A DNA stretch of 64,000 bases. Origin: Thysanoteuthis rhombus (taxonomy: Eukaryota; Mollusca; Cephalopoda; Oegopsida; Thysanoteuthidae). Below, piece by piece: positions 52,501-58,282 of this stretch. Position numbers and translations under genes: made by a program. The number at the start of each line of letters is the position of its first letter. The first letter of the stretch is position 1. The notes below the pieces were generated by a model. The model was not told the origin of the DNA. It searched no databases and saw nothing but the letters and a program-made list of their open reading frames with translations. Where the stretch lies: positions 54,045,515 through 54,109,514 of the forward strand of contig OY735207.1 in assembly GCA_963457665.1 (NCBI GenBank), given 5' to 3'.

Positions 52501-54206
52501 AAATCGGGACATTAAGTAACGTAACTAATGTTTTCTAAAACAATGGCATAAACCAGACACACCTCTCGAAGAAAAAAAAAAAATCTTAATGAACCTTTAA
52601 TAAATCATGTGATTAAAGTAATAAACTTCATTGTAATAGTACTGCATCATGGAAAAAATGAAAACGTTGCAAAGTTAAAGACTCAAGACAGAAAAAGTTT
52701 TTTTTTCTGAAGACAGAAAGAGAAAAAAAAACATTTTCAGAAGTGGTTTTACGTTCATTTATTCTTCGTTATAAGTTTAAATGGAAAAGCTGGAAAAATG
52801 CAAAGAGGAAAATCATTCTTATTCATTTATTGTATAAAAAAAAGCTTCATGGGCATCTCAATATACAAAATACAATTAAAATATTTACACTCAACATTAA
52901 AATACACAGGTGGTGAAAAAAGTGAATGAAACTTACAACTCGATAAAAAAAAAAAAAAAATAGTAACTCCAGTTAGAGTAGCATAAACAATCGAGCACCT
53001 TGTTTTTTCCCTGAATTCTTCAAATATTTCAGCTGATATATCTACCAGAATCACCCCGTAAAATCATTTTTATCTCGGACCAAAATTTCTAGTTACTTAT
53101 TCTCTTAATATTCTTTAACTGTTTTATTACAGGAGCTGGTAAAAAAAAAAAAAAAAAATTCGGCATTTCAAAATTCCCTAGAAAGAAAGAGAAAAATCAA
53201 CGTGTCCCCCGCTTTTTTCTCCTTCAAAACTTAGTAGGGAGACAGAAAATAATACGATTACTAGAGAATATCATTATGAATATTCAGAAAAATAAAAAGG
53301 TAAGTATAATTGTTAATTAACGCGGGAAATTGTTTTTCTCGTTAAAAAGATCCCGCGTTAATTAATAATCGTTAATCTTTAGTTTGGCGTGACATAAACC
53401 TAAGACGGGGTTTAACCAACACACTAACGTGGAGTTAGTAATGCAAAGGCTTAAAAACGAACACTTTTTTTTTCTTTTATAAAAATTCATAATTACACAA
53501 CGTATTCATCATAAATAAATGCAATATCAAATTAAAAGTCTGTCGTTTTCTCGTTATCAGATAGCGTTACCACGAATTCGACAAGGTACGACCACGACGG
53601 AAACACCCGACGTTCCAGTTTGAAGTTCTAATATTTTTAATAAGAACAAAAAGACAAGCTTTAAATTTAATTATTGAGGTAATCTCTGATGCATATACCT
53701 ATTGTTCAATTATACTTTTTGATTGAAAAAAATATATATATACTTTTGGGGCATCTGTAGGACTTCCGATTTACCATTTTTAAGCAGTTTAGAGAAACAA
53801 CAAGTCATTTTAAAGATGATCAACATTTCAGATATAAAAAAAGAAAAATAATCCATCAGTACTATAAAGAGATGAATAACGACCAACTCAAATAATCTAC
53901 TATGAAATCACAAAAGAAAATGTTTGATTAATAATATTAATCCACAAAATTGTTTACAAAAACACGTGCAAGTAGTGTTTAGGAATGTAGAAATGAACTT
54001 TAGGACAACAGGAAGTAAATAAAATAAATGGGAAAGTAAATCATTGAAGCGGTATAAGTAATTCAACATCATTAGAGAGAATTTCGAGAAATTCGATTCA
54101 GAACATCAATTCAAGTGACATTCAATACTAAGGAAACTTCGGAAAAAAAAACTTACTTATTAAAACTGCTTTCTGCTTCGTCCGTCCTCAGAGGTGACTC
54201 CGCCAT
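21816..54206 (-). CDS. MBD4: MBD4-type methyl-CpG-binding DNA glycosylase, seven-exon gene
   Basis: Spliced from seven exons (54157-54206, 50053-50175, 47758-48581, 33243-33452, 30341-30490, 23118-23221, 21816-21890). The lengths sum to 1536 nt, or 511 residues plus stop; human MBD4 is 580. Residues about 28-88 form an MBD with the [13 protein letters not shown] and KFRSRVKL blocks. Arg38, Asp53, Tyr55 and Arg65 align with MeCP2 Arg111, Asp121, Tyr123 and Arg133. Residues about 90-365 are a Lys/Ser-rich linker. Residues about 369-511 are the HhH-GPD glycosylase domain, with [38 protein letters not shown] and DSYRIFCV blocks. Asp492 in PTDHKL matches human catalytic Asp560. By family knowledge the nuclear enzyme removes T or U mispaired with G at deaminated CpG in base-excision repair. 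Every intron is GT-AG and every junction keeps phase. Identity is very secure; exon 3's 3' end and extra small exons in the 14.3 kb intron 3 are the uncertain points. Confidence 0.96.
21891..23117 (-). other. MBD4 intron 6
   Basis: About 1.2 kb, GT-AG, with a (TA)n tract at 22846-22886. Nothing else recognised. Confidence 0.85.
23118..23221 (-). CDS. MBD4: MBD4 exon 6 (helix-hairpin-helix)
   Basis: This 104-nt exon covers residues about 453-487: [20 protein letters not shown], then [15 protein letters not shown]. It carries the helix-hairpin-helix ([12 protein letters not shown]), the DNA-backbone-binding element of the HhH-GPD superfamily. The acceptor is CTCTCACAG| and the donor CAC|GTAAGT. 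It ends in phase 0, as exon 7 needs. Confidence 0.95.
24560..24860 (+). repeat. Repeat family G, copy 1
   Basis: TTTTTGGTAGATTCATATTT, TTCCATGTATAAAAAAGTAG, AAAGCCAACAGGAGTTATCT and ACAGAAGCTGGGAATCAACG have counterparts in the same order at 36588-36940. Confidence 0.55.
25100..25550 (+). repeat. Local direct duplication
   Basis: ATTGCTGATAGAATCTGCAG, AGTAAACAGACTTGAAAGTA and AGGAAAGCAATTGTATTCAG near 25110-25180 recur as AATGCTGATAGAATCATCAG, AGTAAACAGGTTTGGAGAAA and AAGAAAGTAATTGTAGTCCA near 25450-25515. The offset is about 340 bp, so a segment of MBD4 intron 5 was duplicated in tandem. Confidence 0.6.
25660..26110 (+). repeat. 450-bp interspersed repeat, copy 4
   Basis: Near-full forward copy in MBD4 intron 5: GGTTTCTTCAGTTTTCAAAT, TTGGTCCTTTAGTTTGCGCT, GAGATCACTGCCCAACAAAA, TTGATCATCCCCAACAAGGC and TGAGTAACTAACCAAACCTG. 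Confidence 0.8.
28003..28039. repeat. Short inverted repeat with AAGGGA(A/G)(A/G)TAAC arms
   Basis: AAAGGGAAGTAAC and GTTATTTCCCTTT pair with one wobble around an 11-nt spacer. The arms match those at 30276-30330 and 47458-47542, so this looks like a very small MITE-like footprint in MBD4 intron 5. Confidence 0.55.
28148..28345 (+). repeat. 450-bp interspersed repeat, copy 5 (5' part)
   Basis: Only the first half is present: AATTAGGAACCGTCAACCAA, TTCTCCAGTTTTTAAGTGAT, CTGGCTGGCTATGTATGTAT, then C- and A-homopolymers. It lies in MBD4 intron 5. Confidence 0.7.
28885..29025 (+). repeat. Repeat family C, copy 2
   Basis: TGAATTTTGCACACATATAC, AGCCTATATGGGACCTACTG, AGTGGTTCAACAAAAATCAA and CCATCGTAAAATAATATTAT match the copy at 17550-17690 block by block. 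It lies about 120 bp from a family B copy. Confidence 0.6.
29145..29400 (+). repeat. Repeat family B, copy 1
   Basis: Marks: TGTAATACTATTTTTGTTTC, AGTATAGAAAATGGCTGCTC, TTTCAAATTATCACAGTCCT and AGACATAATCAATCAGAAAG. The same ordered marks recur at 38925-39205 and 41255-41465. All three lie in MBD4 introns in the same direction. Confidence 0.7.
29815..29900 (+). repeat. tRNA-derived SINE fragment
   Basis: AGCCATAGAGCATTGGTTAG (A-box-like) is followed by TTGTGCCAGACTTGACTAAG, the same modules as the SINE at 33835-33965, with the B-box region shortened. It lies in MBD4 intron 5. Confidence 0.55.
29935..30200 (-). repeat. 450-bp interspersed repeat, copy 6 (partial)
   Basis: Reverse partial copy: GAGTGGTCACTGAATAAGTT, GCCTATCCAGCATAAACTTA, ACATTGCAAATTGACCCTCC and TAATGAGGAGTAAATGTGAA. 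It runs directly into a (GATA)n tract at 30201-30233. Confidence 0.7.
30201..30233. repeat. (GATA)n microsatellite
   Basis: Eight GATA units at the edge of the 450-bp repeat copy at 29935-30200; a repeat end of this kind often seeds a microsatellite. Confidence 0.9.
30276..30330. repeat. Short inverted repeat beside the MBD4 exon 5 donor
   Basis: AGTTACTTCCCTTG (30276-30289) and CAAGGGAGATAACT (30317-30330) are near-perfect inverted arms with a 27-nt spacer. Four bases separate the right arm from the GTAAGG donor at 30335-30340. Confidence 0.6.
30341..30490 (-). CDS. MBD4: MBD4 exon 5 (glycosylase core)
   Basis: This 150-nt exon covers residues about 403-453: [16 protein letters not shown], then [15 protein letters not shown] and [17 protein letters not shown]. 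These match the central helices of the MBD4 glycosylase. The acceptor is TTTGAAG| and the donor TCAG|GTAAGG. The phase-1 ends fit exons 4 and 6. The inverted-repeat arm at 30317-30330 begins four bases beyond the 6-nt donor, so a small repeat has landed right beside this splice site without breaking it. Confidence 0.95.
30765..30835 (-). repeat. tRNA-Lys-like SINE head
   Basis: The minus strand has CGTTAGCTCAGTTGGTAAGA, an almost exact tRNA A box, then GTTGAGATTTCAAC at B-box distance. The acceptor stem and cloverleaf are not complete. It lies in MBD4 intron 4, about 275 bp from exon 5. Confidence 0.6.
31828..32160 (-). repeat. 450-bp interspersed repeat, copy 7
   Basis: Reverse copy with an internal gap: AAAAACAGGTCTGGTTAGTC, TGATCACTAAAAATGTCCAA, AATTAAGGGACAAATTAGCA, TAAGAAACCTATGATGACAG and TTGATAGTTTCTAATAG. 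It lies in MBD4 intron 4. Confidence 0.75.
32310..32565 (+). repeat. Single unit of the 250-bp tandem-repeat family
   Basis: GAATGGAAAGTAAGGGTTCA, AGTTACATTGTGAATAGAAT, TATTGAGTATGCATACTAAA and ACAGTTGTTTTATATAAAA match the array at 55395-56045. It lies in MBD4 intron 4. Confidence 0.65.
32655..32775 (+). repeat. SINE fragment
   Basis: AAGTTTGATTCTTACTGC (B-box-like), then ATTGTGGCCTTGAGCGAGAA and CATAGCTTAGCAAGCA. The same order of modules recurs at 32975-33075, about 320 bp on in the same direction, so two copies sit side by side. Confidence 0.6.
32975..33075 (+). repeat. SINE fragment
   Basis: AGATTAGTGAATCCAATCCT, then GTGTGGCCTTGTACCACATC and AAGATAAGCTTGGCAA followed by a TATCTATATATG tail. 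It is a diverged relative of the copy at 32655-32775 and lies in MBD4 intron 4, about 170 bp from exon 4. Confidence 0.55.
33243..33452 (-). CDS. MBD4: MBD4 exon 4 (start of glycosylase domain)
   Basis: This 210-nt exon covers residues about 333-403. The acceptor is TTTTATAG| and the donor GCAG|GTATGT, phase 1 in and out. It encodes the linker end with a SSRYF segment, comparable to the short aromatic motif before the human catalytic domain, then [17 protein letters not shown] and [18 protein letters not shown]. The latter matches the first helices of the MBD4 HhH-GPD domain almost residue for residue. About 14.3 kb of intron separates it from exon 3. Confidence 0.95.
33835..33965 (+). repeat. 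tRNA-derived SINE copy
   Basis: CCATAGAGCAGTGATTAGCA (A box), GAGCTATATCTTCATTGGGC in place of the B box, then CTTATGGCCATGTGCCAGAC and ACTAGTTTAAACTTGGTCGA. It ends in a (TA)n tail. It lies in MBD4 intron 3. Confidence 0.65.
34165..34255 (-). repeat. tRNA-Lys-like SINE head
   Basis: The minus strand reads TCATTAGCTCAGTTGGTAAG (A box), then GCTCTGGTTTAATCCTTGT (B box) at tRNA spacing. It is related to the head at 30765-30835; the anticodon region is not tRNA-like. Confidence 0.6.
34560..34665 (+). repeat. Repeat family J, copy 2
   Basis: The TGAGGCCTGTGCCTCAAGAT block matches the copy at 14650-14760. The flanks are diverged. It lies in MBD4 intron 3, just after poly-A tracts. Confidence 0.5.
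35615..35698 (-). repeat. Microsatellite-linked 70-nt element, copy 2
   Basis: Read on the minus strand: ATTCGCTCAAGAGGCCTGAA, CAGGGCAGAAACATGAGCTA and GTAGCGAATCCACATTCTGC. Its ends form an inverted repeat (GCAGAATGTGGATTCGCT and GCGAATCCACATTCTACT, 16 of 18 paired). It abuts a (TA)n tract. Confidence 0.6.
36125..36260 (+). repeat. 450-bp interspersed repeat, copy 8 (middle part)
   Basis: A forward fragment of the middle third: CCCTTTGTTCGTGTCTGGTA and GCATTCATGCTAGTTTGTTC. Both ends have decayed. It lies in MBD4 intron 3. Confidence 0.6.
36588..36940 (+). repeat. Repeat family G, copy 2
   Basis: ACTTTGGTAGATTCTTATTT, CCCATGTGTAAAATGGAGAC, AAGCTATCAGGAGTTATCTC and ACTGAAACTAGGAATCTACT. It lies in MBD4 intron 3, and the unit may itself be internally duplicated (a second AACAGGAATTACCTC at 36650). 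Confidence 0.55.
37909..37938 (+). repeat. Poly-A tract
   Basis: Thirty A with no interruption. Comparable A or T runs lie at 46759-46785, 49819-49838, 49938-49964, 53142-53158 and 56531-56551. Several may be tails of inserted retrocopies, but I could not attach them to a body. Confidence 0.8.
38925..39205 (+). repeat. Repeat family B, copy 2
   Basis: GTGCAACGCGATTTTTGCTC, CTGGGTAGTGAGTGTTATTT, TAAATTATCACCGTCCTGGT and AGACATAATTTAGAAAATAA. It ends in an A-rich/(AAT)n tail, as expected for an RNA-copied element. Confidence 0.7.
39480..39660 (+). repeat. Repeat family E, copy 2
   Basis: AAACAGGATGGCGAAAGGAC, AAGGGTGTCTGCAGAGTGTA, ATACAGCTTTGCACTGCCTT and AATCCTCTTGGAGGCCCTGC. It lies in MBD4 intron 3. 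Confidence 0.6.
40313..40418 (+). repeat. 5S rRNA-derived sequence (pseudogene or 5S-headed SINE)
   Basis: From 40337 on, the sequence follows eukaryotic 5S rRNA: GATCAC.AGAGTTAAGCAACAT, GCCTGGTCAATACTTAGATG, GGTAATCACTTGGGAATACC and AGGCGCTGTGAG. The internal promoter region (A box/IE/C box, about nt 50-97 of 5S) is still visible. The first third is much more diverged, and many CG sites have become CA/TG. It lies in MBD4 intron 3, antisense to that gene. The roughly 90 bases after it (AGGAGACAGCCAAAGGCCC...) are not 5S and could be the body of a 5S-derived (SINE3-type) element. It is not a functional 5S gene. Confidence 0.85.
41255..41465 (+). repeat. Repeat family B, copy 3
   Basis: ATGTGCAATGGGATTTTTGT, AGATAGAAAATGGCTATTCT, TTTTCGAACTTTGCTTTTGT and ACACAATCAATTAGAAAATA. 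It lacks the middle block present in the copy at 29145. Confidence 0.65.
43445..43560 (-). repeat. Partial unit of the 250-bp tandem-repeat family, inverted
   Basis: Read on the minus strand: AAGTATGCATACCAAATTAA, ATAGGCACAGCCCAACCAAA and AACAGTTGTTTTATATGAAC. It lies in MBD4 intron 3. Confidence 0.55.
45745..45800 (+). repeat. tRNA-like SINE head fragment
   Basis: AATGGCATAATGGATAAGAG is a good RNA polymerase III A box, directly after a (TA)n tract. A B box is not evident, so only a fragment is claimed. Confidence 0.4.
46925..47180. repeat. Imperfect inverted pair of a dispersed repeat (family L)
   Basis: The plus strand at 46927-47000 (GATCAAATGTAGAATCCTGA ... ATCACAGCATAATCA) and the minus strand at about 47175-47104 (GATCAAATGTATCCAGACC ... 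AAAAGCACAAATTTTCAGAT) are copies of one sequence in opposite directions. A third, forward copy is at 42785-42860. All lie in MBD4 intron 3. Confidence 0.55.
47458..47542. repeat. Short inverted repeat with GAAGGGGAGATAA arms
   Basis: CCAGAAGGGGAGATAA and TTATCTCCCTTCTGG pair with a one-base gap. The 54-nt interior itself includes TTTATCTCGG. It lies in MBD4 intron 3, 216 bp from exon 3, and its arms relate to those at 30276-30330. Confidence 0.55.
47758..48581 (-). CDS. MBD4: MBD4 exon 3 (end of MBD and long linker)
   Basis: The exon opens after CTATTTCAG| and encodes the end of the MBD ([20 protein letters not shown], then EDFEF), followed by a disordered-looking linker rich in Lys, Ser and Pro (runs such as KKKKP and [10 protein letters not shown]). 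Within the linker, residues about 121-172 form an ordered-looking aromatic segment. Two in-frame donors are possible: AAG|GTGAGC (exon end 47758) and CAG|GTAATC (exon end 47782). They differ by 24 nt, or 8 residues, and both leave phase 1, matching exon 4. The larger form is given here. One large linker exon after the MBD is also the layout of vertebrate MBD4. Confidence 0.92.
48582..50052 (-). other. MBD4 intron 2
   Basis: About 1.5 kb, GT-AG, interrupting the MBD between the Tyr57 and Ser58 codons. It contains the SINE at 49135-49385 and poly-A tracts. Confidence 0.85.
49135..49385 (+). repeat. SINE copy
   Basis: GTGGCATAACAGTTAACAAA (A box), CTTAGTTTAAACTCTGGCTG (B-box position), then GTTCACTTTGCACTAATGCC and AGGACAACTCTGAATTAAAA. 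A second copy of the same body is at 17965-18130. It lies in MBD4 intron 2. Confidence 0.65.
50053..50175 (-). CDS. MBD4: MBD4 exon 2 (first half of the MBD)
   Basis: This 123-nt exon encodes residues 17-58 and covers the first strands of the MBD ([16 protein letters not shown], then [12 protein letters not shown]). The acceptor is TTTCTTTCAG| and the donor ACAG|GTAACA. Phase is 2 in and 2 out. Arg38, Asp53 and Tyr55 are the residues that contact methyl-CpG in MeCP2/MBD structures. They are intact, so binding to methylated DNA is plausible. Confidence 0.95.
50176..54156 (-). other. MBD4 intron 1
   Basis: About 4.0 kb, GT-AG. It holds the inverted repeat at 53313-53365, a short run of TTAGGG-like units near 51480-51505 and A-rich tracts. 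No exon recognised. Confidence 0.8.
53313..53365. other. 15-bp perfect inverted repeat with CpG-rich core
   Basis: TTAATTAACGCGGGA at 53313-53327 pairs perfectly with TCCCGCGTTAATTAA at 53351-53365 across a 23-nt loop. It lies in MBD4 intron 1, about 0.85 kb from exon 1. The CGCG core is unusual in this CpG-poor AT-rich DNA. Confidence 0.75.
54157..54206 (-). CDS. MBD4: MBD4 exon 1 (coding part, start codon)
   Basis: The ATG lies at 54206-54204. The exon encodes an acidic N-terminus, [16 protein letters not shown], and ends with two bases (AA) of an Asn codon completed by exon 2. The donor reads AA|GTAAGT, close to consensus. This start was chosen because it is the first ATG in frame with the MBD, sits in the locally most CpG-rich sequence, and joins exon 2 without phase error. 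No second in-frame ATG lies between it and the MBD. The 5' UTR boundary cannot be set from sequence alone. Confidence 0.85.
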
Positions 54207-54310
54207 GTTGAACCGGATTTTGAAACGAAATAACGTAGCTAAGATGTATTAATAATTGCTGCTTCGGCAAACTTCGGCTGTTTCCGGTACGACGATCTCA
54301 GGTCGTTCAG
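54207..54310 (-). promoter_or_regulatory. Probable MBD4 5' UTR/core promoter region
   Basis: This stretch just upstream of the MBD4 start is locally richer in CpG (TTCGGC, CCGGTACGACG, GGTCGTT) than its surroundings. I see no clear TATA box at the expected spacing. The call rests on position and composition only. Confidence 0.35.
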
Positions 54311-54794
54311 CACAAAAAAAAAAAAACAATTTTTGAAGTTTTATAATCTTTTTCAAATTCAAGTCACTAATAACCTTGTTTTGATAAATACCATTCATCA
54401 TTCATTATAAATTCGTTATTTGGAAGAATACAAACTAAAATGAATTTAAATGTCATCATAATCACCAAAACCCTTCCCAAAAACCCCATTATAAATTAAT
54501 TAGTCATCATTCAATTTTTTCTCACCATTGTGTAGGCCCTCATTGTTTTTATTCTTATTTCATTCATTAATTTATTTGAAGATTTTTTATCATTATTATT
54601 ATAATAATTATCATTATTATTTCTTATTTCATACACTCATCATTATTTTCATTTTCTTTGAGGAAAATTTATTGATAACTCTCAAAGATACATTATATTC
54701 TCATAAAACTATTTCCATCCAATCCAAGATGATTTGCATCAAGCACATGACTAACATCTTTGGGCTGAAAAATTGTAGAAAAAGGTGTGATCCA

Positions 54795-55140
54795 TAAATG
54801 AGTTATTTCTCTAGCTTTTCATTGGATTGCTGCTAAGTTTGATTTTTTTTTTTTTAATTTAAAAAAAGTATGATAGCTGCTGGACACAAAATAAGGGACC
54901 AATTAAGCGTGAACACATATAACAGATTGAACCCCCCCTCTCTAAAAACTAATTACTTTGGGGGTATTCTTATAGAATAATGATAAGTTTTTGGTAAACA
55001 TTATGAGGAGTAGATTTTTAGATTTCAAGCCCACTAACTCCATTGGTGCACACAGTACGTACATTAATTTGCCTGCAAGCCAGAATCACTTAGAAACTAA
55101 ATCTATGTTGACACTTTTGGTTGAGAGCTTCTAATTATAA
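54795..55140 (-). repeat. 450-bp interspersed repeat, copy 9
   Basis: Reverse copy in the intergenic space between the two genes: AAATGAGTTATTTCTCTAGC, GACACAAAATAAGGGACCAA, TTATGAGGAGTAGATTTTTA and TTTGGTTGAGAGCTTCTAAT. Confidence 0.75.
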
Positions 55141-55394
55141 CTTTGAGATTTAAAACAACAAATATTGTGAGACCAGGAATCTTTTTTATCTTCTATGACT
55201 TCTGATTTGTATCTGTAATCTCAATCCACAGATCAGCTCAAGTTTCCAGCAATAGGAGCACTTGCCCAGGCTGTCAAATGCTGAAGGGTGGCTGTCATGT
55301 TTCTGAGATTGCAGGACTTGAAGATATTCCCAAGTAGTCATAAATTGACTTTAGAAATAGAAAATTATCGATTTGTTTTCCATCTAATATAAGT

Positions 55395-56045
55395 AAGGTG
55401 TCTCCTGTTGGTTGAGCTGCACCATCTTTCGGAGGGGGGGGACTGTGACAAACACAGCCAGTTGTTGTTTTATATAATAGAAATTAAAAGATATGTATAC
55501 TTAACTGTAAGTAGAGGTTCAGCTTAGCACTATAGTTACATTGTAAATAGAGCCCTCCTGTAAAACCCTAGAAGAAAGTTTTTTTCAAAACCTTTTACTT
55601 TAAAACATTCCCCTAGATCCATTCAGTATGCTCGCCAAATTCATGCCAATTTTGATTGAGCTGTGCCAATGTTTAGGCGGGGGGCACAGTAACAAACAGC
55701 ACCACTTATTCTATATAATAGAAGAAAATATAATATAAAAAATATTAGAATGTATATACGTATATGGAATGGAAAGTAGGGGTTCAGTTTAGCATTGTTA
55801 ATAGAACCCAACACTGTAATCATTTCTTTCTAAATTTCTCAAAACATTTTACTTTAAAACCTTCTTTTAGGTCCATTGAGAACTCATGCCAAATTTGTAG
55901 CAAATTTAGCAGCGCCAATGTCTAAGGAGGTGGGTACAGTGACAAATAGAGCGAAGAAAATGTAATATAAAAAATATTAGAATGTATATATATATATATT
56001 GAACAGAAAGTAGGGCATCAGTTTAGCATTATAGTTAAATATAAA
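55395..56045. repeat. Tandem array of about 250-bp units
   Basis: At least two and a half head-to-tail units. The mark AGTAG.GGTTCAG.TTAGCA recurs near 55512, 55770 and 56011. ACTTTAAAAC.TTC...TAG.TCCATT recurs near 55600 and 55849. AATATAAAAAATATTAGAAT recurs near 55731 and 55965. Single relatives lie at 32310-32565 (same direction) and 43445-43560 (opposite direction). No coding content. It lies between the divergent genes. Confidence 0.75.
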
Positions 56046-56154
56046 TACGTATTTGTACTATGTTCATGACTTATTAACTATTTTGTTAAGTATATGAATA
56101 ACTATTGAAAATGGTAATATTTTCATCTTGGAGCATCAAGATAATCTCCTATTC

Positions 56155-56290
56155 AATATTTATTAAGCTTAGTTTAGTCGAGTACATGGCCATAATAGTG
56201 AGGCGTCTAGTGTGGATCAAACTCATAACTCTCATGAATTGGTCCATGAAATAAGTTTGTTAACCATTGTGCTATGGGAAGCACAAGAGA
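56155..56290 (-). repeat. tRNA-derived SINE copy
   Basis: The minus strand has CCCATAGCACAATGGTTAAC (A box), GTTATGAGTTTGATCCACAC (B box), CTATTATGGCCATGTACTCG and a tail GACTAAACTAAGCTTAATAA. It is the best-preserved SINE of its family in this window and serves as the reference for the other copies. Confidence 0.75.
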
Positions 56291-58204
56291 TGAATTTCAA
56301 TCTGACACCATGAATTTATAATGAGAGATTTTTAACTCTTAAATTCATAAACTACTTGAAACCTTTGATCAAAATGAATTCCCCTTGATTTCAGATTCAA
56401 ATTTTCGAAAGAATTTAAGAGTTAAAGGAATTCTATTCATTTCGTTAGTTCAAAACGAAAAAAAAATTCTGCTTTCCAGGCTGGGTGACCAGTGGGTTCA
56501 AACCTTTCCTCCTGCTAGGGAAGAGCAAAATTTTTTTTTTTTTTTTTTTTTAGATATGTAGGTATAGAAATTTCATACAAAAAAATAAAAGAAAAAGTCC
56601 CATGCAATCATGATTTAATCTTGAAAAAACAAAATTCAATATTTTCAAAAATATTCTTCATTTGGACCCCAACCTGTGCTCAAAATCCTGAATCAGCCCC
56701 TACCTTCCTATACCTGTTAAACAAGTTGAATATTGGGCATAACTGGGATGATAATGATTTTTTAATATTTACTACTATAAAGCTAGGGTTTTGAAACTTT
56801 GAAAACTCGAGCATTCCTTCTATAAAAGAAATATTGAGGCGGAACCCAATTCTCAACTCAGGTTTTTAATTGTTATTAATGAACTTTTGACCTTTCAAAT
56901 AATTTTTTTTCAAATGGAATACATTTCCTTGAATCCTAATAAATAGTACAATCAGTATACAATATTCATAGCTGTGTCATAGATGATGTTATTTCTCTGC
57001 TATAAGGTTCACAATTTCAGGTTCAATATTTCAACTGTTGATTCTCAAGTTCTTCTGCGGTATCGGACTTATTGTTGTGCTCAGTTATCTCAATTTTAAA
57101 TTCATGATATCAACATATATTTCAACTGCGGATGGACCCTCAGGGTTTCATAGACCACAGTTTCAAAACCACTTCTCTGAAGTAAAGAGTGACTGATTTT
57201 AGGTCTCTCCAGAAGGGCAGAATTTTGGTCCAAAGAAAAGGCAGCACAGAATTAGGTAAATAGATTCATATTCTTGATTATCTGCAGAGAAACTAACCTG
57301 TGGTTGCCTTCAACTTGATGACCAGCTGAAAAAAGAATTGCTTTGGGAACTAAGATGTCATCTATTAAGCATAGCTTAGTTTTGGCACAAGGCTACAAGC
57401 ATGAGGACCCAAAAGGGGTCCAACATATAGCATAGTTCCGTCTAAGGAGTACACATGTACATGCTCACACGTTTTACCGCCACAAAGGAAAAATTTCACA
57501 TTCTGCAGGTAGCTTATTGATTTTTTATTGAAAAAATATTGATTCATTATGTCAAATTGAAAAGTGTGCACATACTTTAGTCCCAAGAAAAAAATGACAC
57601 ATCATAACATTTTTGTATACGCTGCTACTGAAAACTACAGAGAAAATTGTTCACTAGTATCTGTGTGATCAGCTTGCTAACCAATAATTTACATTGAGAC
57701 ATCTTTTTTTGTTTTTTTTTAGGGTTTTGCTGTACTTTTATTTATCTTCAAAAGAACTGAAAAATACCAAGACTTTGGTGGCTGTCTGCCTAGCAATATA
57801 ATGAGTTCGAACTGAACCCCTCCTTCTTGCACAGGCAAAGCAACATTTTTGAAAAAATTCTTATGTTTACATACAGACATTATGAATAAAAATAGGTAAT
57901 CATAAATTAACCTTAAAAACAAAAACGTATCATCCCCATTCTCTAATTACACAGAAAAAGAAAAAGAATATGTGGCCCCCTCCCTCCCCACCTACTTCAA
58001 ATCCTGGATCTGCCCCCAGGGGATTGACAGATAGAGAAAAAAGACGGAAAAAAAAGGGAAAAGAAAAGAAAACCAGGAAATCGACAGAACTATCATGGTT
58101 GGCGTAAATGTTTTGTGTAGACGCCATCTAAAAAGGGAAAAACGTTTGTTATCTCCCTTGGAAATCCTTCTTTTTCTTCTTCCTGTCAATGTCGTTCATC
58201 CAAT

Positions 58205-58282
58205 ATGGATTCTTCGGACGGTGGATGCCGAGGGTTACCAAAATTACGAGAATTATTTCGCCGTCAAAGGCGTGACTCAGAG
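58205..58282 (+). CDS. Candidate first coding exon of the plus-strand gene
   Basis: The ATG at 58205 opens MDSSDGGCRGLPKLREL, then FRRQRRDSE: 26 codons ending at GAG|GTTGGG in phase 0. The next exon starts ACT ATG AAT, in frame, with no stop. The region is CpG-rich against its neighbours, as expected of a promoter-proximal exon. The donor is weak (GTTGGG), so translation could instead start at the ATG at 61496 with this stretch as 5' UTR. A different frame from the ATG at 58095 is also open across it for 68 codons but leads to no good splice continuation. Confidence 0.5.

Larger units (their letters stand above)
54311..58204. other. Intergenic region between divergent genes
   Basis: About 3.9 kb with 450-bp repeat copy 9, the 250-bp tandem array, a SINE and a poly-T tract. 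A CpG-richer stretch from about 58085 to 58290, with TTATCTCCCTTGG at 58149, probably contains the start of the plus-strand gene. Confidence 0.6.
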
